DNA of 54,300 nt from JBDTMT01 sp033764095. Lineage in GTDB: Bacteria > Desulfobacterota > Binatia > HRBIN30 > CADEER01. The DNA is taken from NCBI GenBank assembly GCA_033764095.1, contig JANRJF010000023.1, positions 1 to 54,300 on the forward strand, read 5' to 3'. Made by a program: the position numbers and the translations under genes. A model generated the notes under the pieces. The model had not been told where the DNA came from, did no database searches, and saw nothing but the letters and a program-made list of their open reading frames with translations. Of the stretch, positions 49,050 to 54,300 are shown in pieces (position 1 is the first letter of the stretch; the number at the start of each line of letters is the position of its first letter).

Positions 49050-49516
49050 GGACACTCACCGCCGCGGCGCTGCTCGCGCTGCTCATCACCACGCCGGCGG
49101 CTGCGCTGGTGGTCGAGGCGACCACGCCGAGCCCGTACGCGTATGCCGGCTGGGTCTACGAGGGCGACACCAAGCAGCTCGTCGTCACCTACACGCTCAC
49201 CGACGGCCTCACGCCGGCGATCCCCGACCTGGTCGAGTGGTTCATCCGCGTGAAGGAGACGGAGGCTCTGCTCACCAGCGGCTCCGTGGCGCCGCCGTCG
49301 CACGTGGTTCCGATCCCGGTGCCGCCGGCAGCGAACCGCATCCTCACGGGCTGGCCGGAAATGCACACCATCACCGTGGTGGCGTACTACGCCGGCCAGC
49401 CGAAGCCGCTGGTGCGTGAGTACGAGGTCATGGACATCCCCGGCTTCGTCACCACATCGAGTGGCGTGCTGGTGACGCCGACCGCGGCAAAGCCGACGCG
49501 TACGCCGCTGAAGTGA
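49046..49516 (+). CDS. Exported protein of unknown function (cassette gene 9)
   Basis: The 156-residue product starts at ATG 49046, overlapping the previous stop by 4 bp, and has signal peptide LTAAALLALLITTPAAA. The mature part is beta-rich (YAYAGWVYEGDTKQLVVTYT, then EMHTITVVAYYAG), Ig-like in pattern, and ends with a TPTAAKPTRTP tail echoing gene 8. It has no cysteine. The last gene of the exported set. Confidence 0.58.
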   Translation: MRTLTAAALLALLITTPAAALVVEATTPSPYAYAGWVYEGDTKQLVVTYTLTDGLTPAIPDLVEWFIRVKETEALLTSGSVAPPSHVVPIPVPPAANRILTGWPEMHTITVVAYYAGQPKPLVREYEVMDIPGFVTTSSGVLVTPTAAKPTRTPLK

Positions 49517-49779
49517 AGCCGGTCGACATGCCAGGGGGCAAGCGGTCGACGCACGAACTGCTCGTGTCGATCCTCGGTGAGCGGAAAACAGCCGTTCTCG
49601 AACGCGAGCTGGGCGCGACTACCATCCGCATTCCGCGCGCCGCCGGCGTCCGGCGCCGCGCACGCAACCGCCGCATCGTCGAGGCATTGCGGCACATGAG
49701 CTACAGCGCGGTCGCACGCCGCTGGAAGCTGCACCGCAGCACCATCATCCGCATCGCCAAGCAGACCAGCCGCCCATAA
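49513..49779 (+). CDS. Mor-like helix-turn-helix transcription activator
   Basis: The 88-residue reading starts at GTG 49513 (4-bp overlap); ATG 49528 would give 83 residues. The pattern RRRARNRRIVEALRHMSYSAVARRWKLHRSTIIRIAKQ is a C-terminal helix-turn-helix like that of Mu Mor/C, preceded by a short helical dimer part (THELLVSILGE). Mor/C proteins activate middle or late phage promoters. Here it sits at the junction of the secreted cassette and the capsid genes and may control them. Confidence 0.65.
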   Translation: MKPVDMPGGKRSTHELLVSILGERKTAVLERELGATTIRIPRAAGVRRRARNRRIVEALRHMSYSAVARRWKLHRSTIIRIAKQTSRP

Positions 49780-49869
49780 CGCTTCTGCACCCACCCCGTT
49801 TACGGAGGTGTGCAGGTCCCACACCGTCCGACTGCAAACGCATGCCGAGGAAGCGGCGAGCACGATGGG

Positions 49870-50805
49870 GTGAACACGGAGAGGCCTGCGGCGGAAGCCG
49901 ATCAAGGCCTCTCCCTACCCTTTGAGGGACAGGTGGAGCGGACGGAGGCGGATACGACGCAGGACGGGACGCAAGACGTCTACGTCAGCGAGCCGTTCTT
50001 CAAGGCCCGCGCCGCGGCCGAAGGCGCCGAGCGCGTCCTCTACTGCGAGCCGTCGAGCGGCCAGTGGGACCTCGAGGGCGAGCGCATGCTCGCCAAGGCG
50101 CTGCTGGACAGCGCCGATTACTTCCTGAAGTTCGGCGTCATCGACATCGGGCACTTCTCGATGCCGGTGCCGGTGCTGCGCAAGCGGGCGCGCGAGCTCG
50201 GCTACGACCCGGATCTCTGCCGCATCGGCAACCCGGTGGACGTCCGTCTCGGCAGCAACGGCGCGGTCGTCGTGAAGTGCCAGCTCTTCCAGGGCGACAC
50301 GCCGGCGGCCGAGCAGGCGAACATCCTCTGGAGCAACCTCGAGGCGGGCACGCGCTACTACCCGTCGGTCGGCGGCGCGAAGCTCGCGAAGTCCTGCACG
50401 CTGGACAAGCGGTGCACCATCACCGCCGCCAAGTGGACGAACATCGGCCTCTGGCAGGAGCCGGTTGACCTGGCGGTGAAGGCCGTCACGCCGGTCCCGA
50501 TCGACGTCTTTGCCAAGGCGTTGATCGCCGACGGCGGCAGCGACGCGTCCACGCTCGACGGTGGCGCCGCGCTCAGGCGGCAGAGCCTGCACGGCGATAC
50601 CGCCTACTACCGCGGCGCGACCGCGTACCTGCGCGGCGAGCCGTGCCCGCACGTCACGGGGGCCGCGCCCACCCACGACATCATCAAAGCGCACTTCCGC
50701 GAGTGCTGCGGCTTCGACCAGGACGCCGCCGCCGCGGCCGCTGATCGGCTGCTCTGGGAAGTCGCCTCCTACCTCTCGGAATCGAAGCGCGCCCTCGCGG
50801 CGTGA
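49870..50805 (+). CDS. Prohead-protease-like head protein
   Basis: The start is uncertain: GTG 49870 (311 residues) is preferred because the GTG at 49810 abuts its ribosome site. The pattern LSLPFEGQVERTE...VYVSEPFF, then GQWDLEGERMLAKALLDSAD, then VIDIGHFSMPVPV, then NLEAGTRYYPSVGG suits a capsid maturation protease: His in IGHF and Ser in YPSVGG are candidate catalytic residues. It lies just before scaffold- and capsid-like genes, the expected place. Residues near 236-260 share a motif with the capsid protein N-terminus. Confidence 0.6.
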   Translation: MNTERPAAEADQGLSLPFEGQVERTEADTTQDGTQDVYVSEPFFKARAAAEGAERVLYCEPSSGQWDLEGERMLAKALLDSADYFLKFGVIDIGHFSMPVPVLRKRARELGYDPDLCRIGNPVDVRLGSNGAVVVKCQLFQGDTPAAEQANILWSNLEAGTRYYPSVGGAKLAKSCTLDKRCTITAAKWTNIGLWQEPVDLAVKAVTPVPIDVFAKALIADGGSDASTLDGGAALRRQSLHGDTAYYRGATAYLRGEPCPHVTGAAPTHDIIKAHFRECCGFDQDAAAAAADRLLWEVASYLSESKRALAA

Positions 50806-50816
50806 GGAGGAAGTCC

Positions 50817-51584
50817 ATGTCCGACAAGTCCAAGGAGACTGCCACCGGCGCCGACGACGGCGTCCTCGCCAAGTGCGGGAGCTGCCAGGCCGAGCAGCCG
50901 GCGAAGCACAAGTGCTGCGTCGAGTGCGGCGAGACGATGGCCAAGGCTGCGCAGGCCGAGTACGACGCCGCGCTGGGCGCGCTGGGCGCGTTCCACAAGG
51001 GCCAGGTCGCGCTGCCGGACAATCCGGAGGTGAAGGCCGGCGACCATGCGGCGGCGGATGAGCTGCTGATCAAGGCGCGTTCCACCGCCGGCGTCGAGGA
51101 GCTCGAGACCGCGATGGCCGAGCACCTGATCAAGAGTCAGGGCGCCATCTCCGATCTGATCATGGCGACGCTGGTCGAGGCGCGCGCCGGCCGCCGCGAC
51201 CTGGGCGTCCTCGCCGAGGTCATGGCAAAGGCGATCACCACCGGCCTGAGGGCGCACCGCGACGAGTACCTGGGCGCGATCGCCGCGCTGACTGCGCGCG
51301 TCGACACCTGGGAGGGGACGCCGGGGCGTTCGCGGACGGCGCAGATCGATCCGCTGGCGAAGACGCTGCACACGCCGACCGGCGCCGACCCGAAGGACGA
51401 CAGTCTGCGCGGCGAGCCGCTGGTCAAGGCGATCACCGACGCCGGCATCGACCGCAAGCTGAGTGAGCAGGACGTCACCGAGGGCGGCTCGTACGCCCGC
51501 CGCAACCTGAGCCTCAAAGCGATCTCCGAGCAGTTCCCGGCCCTCGGCGCGCGCATCAGCGCCGCCCTGAGCCCGGTCCACTGA
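50817..51584 (+). CDS. Scaffold-like head protein with zinc-ribbon start
   Basis: The 255-residue product starts at ATG 50817, with GAGGAGG upstream. Residues about 24-46 contain LAKCGSCQAEQPAKHKCCVECGE, a zinc ribbon. A long helical middle (DELLIKARSTAGVEELETAM, LVEARAGRRDLGVLAEVMAK) resembles scaffolding. The C-terminal part carries GGSYARRNLS, related to motifs in its two neighbours. Between protease- and capsid-like genes, a scaffold or protease substrate role is likely. Confidence 0.58.
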   Translation: MSDKSKETATGADDGVLAKCGSCQAEQPAKHKCCVECGETMAKAAQAEYDAALGALGAFHKGQVALPDNPEVKAGDHAAADELLIKARSTAGVEELETAMAEHLIKSQGAISDLIMATLVEARAGRRDLGVLAEVMAKAITTGLRAHRDEYLGAIAALTARVDTWEGTPGRSRTAQIDPLAKTLHTPTGADPKDDSLRGEPLVKAITDAGIDRKLSEQDVTEGGSYARRNLSLKAISEQFPALGARISAALSPVH

Positions 51585-51617
51585 CCGCGACGCTACCCAG
51601 GGAAGGAGTTCAGACCC

Positions 51618-53081
51618 ATGTTCGAACACTTTGGCGCATCGCTGAGCGGCGCCGGATGGGGCGGCGCCAGCGCGCAGGACTGGTCGCGGCTCGATGCCAG
51701 CATCCAGGACTTCTACAAGGCGCTCACCGGCGATGGCGGCAGCGACGTCGCGACGCTGGTCGGCGGCTCGGCGCTGCGGCGTGAGTCGATCGAGGAGTCG
51801 CTGATCGTCGCGACGGTCCGTCCCGAGCACTTCGTGCTCTGGAACATGCTCGGCAAGACGCCGGCGCGCTCGCTGCTCCACGAGTTCGCGCGTCAGAACG
51901 ACGTCAGCAACGCCCTGCCTGGCTCGAGTGCGATCGGCGAGACCGGACCGATCTACGAGAGCTCGGGCGACTACGAGCGCAAGACCGTCAAGATCAAGCT
52001 GCTGAAGGACCGCCGCGTTGTCACGCTCGAGGCGGAGATCCAGGCCGAGAACGGCCTCGGCAGCGCGATCGCTCGCGAGACCAACGCCGGCACGCTGAAG
52101 CTCATGCAGGACGCGGAGTTCCTGACGGTCTACGGCGACTCGGCCTGCAACGTGTTCGAGTTCGACGGCCTGGCCGCCATCCTCGAAGCGCAGGGCGGCG
52201 CGAACGTCCTCGACATGCGCGGCCTGCCGATCTCGAACGACGCCCGCGAGATCATCGACTCGGCCCAGCTCATCTGGGACATCGACAACTGGGGCATCGC
52301 CTCCGACTTCATCTGCTCGGGCAAGGTTCAGAAGCACCTGGACCTGAACCTGTCGCCGGCGCACCGGGTGAAGCTGGAAAGCGGCCCGCAGGTCGTCTAC
52401 GGCGGCTCGCCGATCATCGGTATCAGCACCCGCTTCGGCAACCTGCGCAGCACGCCTGATCCGTTCATCCAGGAGAGCGGCGCACCGTTCATCGCGCGCG
52501 GCGGCAAGTGGGCCGCGGCGCTGACCGGCTCCACGACGTCGGTCGTGAGCTCGATTGCTGGTGTGGCCGGCGCGAACGCGGCGTCGAAGTTCCTCGCCGC
52601 GCACGCCGGCAACTACTACTACGGCGTCCAGGCCGAGCGGCCGGAGGCACCGAGCGCACTCGTCGTGTCCGCTCAGGTGGGCGTCTCCGCCGGCGACCGT
52701 GTCGTGGTGACCATCACCCCGCCGGGCGCGAACAACGCCAAGTGGTACCGGATCTTCCGCGGCCGCAAGAACGGCACCAACGCCGCTGCCGACCTGCGCC
52801 AGATCGCGCGCGTCCCCGCCAACGGTGACAACGCGGTCGTCTACAACGACGACAACCAGAACATCCCGGGCACGTCGATCGCCTTCGTGATCACCCGCCA
52901 GGACGAGGCGATCATGTACAAGCGCTTCGCCGGCATGCTGCGGTTCCCGCTGTCGGCGACGACCAACACCATTCACACCTGGGCGCAGGTGCTCGACATC
53001 GCGCTCCAGGTCGCCAAGCCGCGGCAGCACCGCCTCATCAAGAACATCCTGCCGTCCGGCGTGGACTGGGAACCGTTCTGA
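51618..53081 (+). CDS. Major capsid protein (probable)
   Basis: The 487-residue product starts at ATG 51618 after GGAAGGAG. Its N-terminal arm (residues 1-60, including TLVGGSALRRES) precedes a body with SLIVATVRPEHFVLW, then SAIGETGPIYESSGDYERKT near 105, LEAEIQAENGLGSAIARETN near 140, and LDLNLSPAHRVKLESGP near 240. Residues 350-450 form a fibronectin-like insertion (PEAPSALVVSAQVGVSAGD, then KWYRIFRG). The position after protease and scaffold genes and the size fit a capsid with an extra surface domain. The fold is not proven. Confidence 0.7.
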   Translation: MFEHFGASLSGAGWGGASAQDWSRLDASIQDFYKALTGDGGSDVATLVGGSALRRESIEESLIVATVRPEHFVLWNMLGKTPARSLLHEFARQNDVSNALPGSSAIGETGPIYESSGDYERKTVKIKLLKDRRVVTLEAEIQAENGLGSAIARETNAGTLKLMQDAEFLTVYGDSACNVFEFDGLAAILEAQGGANVLDMRGLPISNDAREIIDSAQLIWDIDNWGIASDFICSGKVQKHLDLNLSPAHRVKLESGPQVVYGGSPIIGISTRFGNLRSTPDPFIQESGAPFIARGGKWAAALTGSTTSVVSSIAGVAGANAASKFLAAHAGNYYYGVQAERPEAPSALVVSAQVGVSAGDRVVVTITPPGANNAKWYRIFRGRKNGTNAAADLRQIARVPANGDNAVVYNDDNQNIPGTSIAFVITRQDEAIMYKRFAGMLRFPLSATTNTIHTWAQVLDIALQVAKPRQHRLIKNILPSGVDWEPF

Positions 53082-53159
53082 GGGCGCTGATCGCCTGATG
53101 TGACGCCTACGCGCCGGCGGCCACTGCGCCGCCGGCCAGCGTGGGGGAGGAGAGCCATC

Positions 53160-53624
53160 GTGGCCAACCAGGGGAACAAGAAGATCGCGGACGGCATGCG
53201 GGTGGTGTGCTCACTGCCCAACGCCTCGCACTGCATCAACGGCTTGGCGTTCGCCGCCGTCCTGCTCGACCCGAAGAAGGGGCCGATCCACATCTCCGAG
53301 CGGCTGGACGTCGCCACCGCCGAGCGCTTCTGCGGCATCGAGGGGTACGAGCTGTGGACGGGCAGCGAGGACGCGCACGCGCGCACCATTGAGGACGCGC
53401 TCGACGCGGTGCGCCGCGCCCCGAGCACGCCCGGCGCGCCCAGCGGCAGTGCGGTCGAAGCGGACCTCCGCCGCCAAGTCACCGAGCTGCAGAACTCCAA
53501 CATGGCGATGGCGAAGGATCTGAGCGCCGCCAACCGCCGGGTCCGTGAGCTCGAGACGGCGAACACCGCGCTCACCGAGGAGCTGGATCGCCTGAAGGCG
53601 ACCGGCGCACGCGCCGCGGCGTAG
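53160..53624 (+). CDS. Small head/connector-region protein with coiled coil
   Basis: The 154-residue product starts at GTG 53160, with GGGGGAGGAG upstream; a longer in-frame start at 53100 lacks one. A globular part (IADGMRVVCSLPNASHCING, then IHISERLDVATAERF) is followed by a Pro/Ser linker and a C-terminal coiled coil (LRRQVTELQNSNMAMAKDLS). Position after the capsid suggests a connector or capsid-associated protein. No family is recognised. Confidence 0.58.
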   Translation: MANQGNKKIADGMRVVCSLPNASHCINGLAFAAVLLDPKKGPIHISERLDVATAERFCGIEGYELWTGSEDAHARTIEDALDAVRRAPSTPGAPSGSAVEADLRRQVTELQNSNMAMAKDLSAANRRVRELETANTALTEELDRLKATGARAAA

Positions 53625-53654
53625 TCCGGCGCCGGCCGCAGAACGGAGTAGACG

Positions 53655-54300
53655 ATGCTGACCGCCCTCACCACCGCGCAGCGGGCTGCGCTCGACGGCG
53701 CCAATGACCCGGTGCTGCGCAGCGCCAAGCTCGGCGCCCTGATCGACGCGCTGATCGCCGGCCAGGTCGAGGACCCGGGCCGCCGGGCGCTCAACGTCCT
53801 GCGCATCGCCTCGAACGTCGCCTCCACCGAGACGATCACGATCGGCAACGACGTCTTCGAGATCACCATCGTCAACACCGACACCAACGTGAACGTCTCG
53901 GGCGGCGAGCTCGCGACGGGCACGCCGGCCTACTCGAACGTCACCATCGCCGCCCACGGCCTGGTCGTCGGCGACCTGATCCGCGTCGAGAGCGAGATCA
54001 TGAAGGTGGTCGGCGTCATCTCCGCCGACAAGGTGACGGTCAAGCGTGGCCACAGTGGTACCACGACCGCCACGCACGCCGACGCGACCGACATCTACAA
54101 GGCGGGCACGCCGGCGACCGCGGGCCGCATCGAGGTCGGGCTGGTCACCACGCTGACGCCGACCGCCGCCAGCGCCGCGCTCCTGGCGGTGCTGAACAGC
54201 GAAGGCACGCAGCGCGTCACCGGCGTCTCGATCTCGGCCAACGAGTTCCTGGTCGTCGCCAACGAAGTCGGCGCCGTCGTGCTGGCCTGCACCGAGACGC
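53655..54300 (+). CDS. Phage structural protein, 3' end missing
   Basis: The frame opens at ATG 53655 after CGGAG and stays open to the window edge (215 residues). It has a helical start (LTALTTAQRAALDGAND, then LRSAKLGALIDALIAGQ) and a beta-rich body with NVLRIASNVASTETITIGND, VVGDLIRVESEIMKVVGVIS, TVKRGHSGTTTATHADATD. The last phrase is like those in phage decoration and tail-sheath-associated proteins (a V-x-R-G-x-x-G-T-T-x-x-x-H pattern). Its function is unresolved because the C-terminus is outside. Confidence 0.6.
   Translation, partial: MLTALTTAQRAALDGANDPVLRSAKLGALIDALIAGQVEDPGRRALNVLRIASNVASTETITIGNDVFEITIVNTDTNVNVSGGELATGTPAYSNVTIAAHGLVVGDLIRVESEIMKVVGVISADKVTVKRGHSGTTTATHADATDIYKAGTPATAGRIEVGLVTTLTPTAASAALLAVLNSEGTQRVTGVSISANEFLVVANEVGAVVLACTET

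Larger units (their letters stand above)
14907..54300 (+). mobile_element. Integrated temperate tailed-phage-like element (left part, continues past the window)
   Basis: All genes from the integrase at 14970 to the right edge are on the plus strand, tightly packed and often overlapping by 4 bp. They follow the order integrase, regulator, replication (O-like, DnaC, DnaB), RusA, small genes, terminase, portal, head, appendage, protease, scaffold and capsid genes. The chromosomal genes to the left are metabolic and on mixed strands. The exact left end is not resolved; it lies between 14724 and 14970, a lower-GC stretch, and no direct repeat partner can be seen because the right end is outside. 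Tail tube, tape measure and lysis genes are not in view. Confidence 0.85.

Noticed and set aside
48122..49366. Long minus-strand Val/Gly-rich open frame opposite the Thr/Ala/Pro gene
   Set aside because: It is the antisense of a simple repeat in very GC-rich DNA. It has no ribosome site and starts inside other genes, while the plus-strand frame has a signal peptide and coupling.

Overview
The window is very GC-rich and has two parts: about 14.7 kb of bacterial chromosome, then the left part (about 39.4 kb) of an integrated, temperate, tailed-phage-like element that runs off the right edge. No tRNA, rRNA or CRISPR array was seen. The host looks like a deltaproteobacterium-type environmental lineage, such as Binatota or Myxococcota. 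The reasons are the GC content, several CoA-ligase and MaoC genes, many lipoproteins, FG-GAP/dockerin proteins, and the cysteine-rich CGDG...CDDGN and TATPT-type sequences that recur even inside the phage. This assignment is an inference; no marker gene is present.

Chromosome, 1-14723. The plus strand opens with the tail of an enoyl-CoA hydratase and an acyl-CoA synthetase. A small acidic lipoprotein follows on the minus strand. Next come a Bax-inhibitor-1 membrane protein, an MtfA-like zinc peptidase, a universal stress protein and an alpha/beta hydrolase. An exported redox cluster follows: a lipoprotein with a complete vanadium-haloperoxidase/PAP2 active site, a di-haem peroxidase lipoprotein, and an FG-GAP repeat protein with a dockerin-like C-terminus. 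Convergent to these, three minus-strand genes (two PaaK-type CoA ligases and a MaoC hotdog protein) look like one catabolic operon. Four intergenic gaps here hold long hairpins, each built from a different 7-10 bp tandem word.

Phage early region, about 14907-28800. It runs integrase, XRE regulator, an O-like replication initiator carrying iteron-like palindromes inside its own gene, a DnaC-like loader split by an in-frame amber codon, and a DnaB helicase. RusA and a long run of small, mostly unrecognised genes follow. Among these are a nucleotidyltransferase-like protein without its HxGH histidines, an HNH-like protein, a YkgJ-like cysteine-cluster protein and a DHH/DHHA1 phosphoesterase.

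Phage late region, about 28788-54300. Small and large terminase come first, then a low-GC secreted cysteine-rich cargo gene, portal, a Mu-F-like head protein, and an InPase-RadC-RadC-like fusion. Nine consecutive tightly packed genes follow (40869-49516), each encoding an N-terminal Sec-type export signal. Several resemble tail-fibre proteins, and one is a 915-residue SGNH hydrolase with cysteine modules set between its catalytic blocks. A Mor-like activator follows, then protease-like, scaffold-like and major-capsid-like genes that share a GG[SA]xxRR motif. Signal peptides on appendage-type proteins, placed between head genes, are the most unusual feature of the window.
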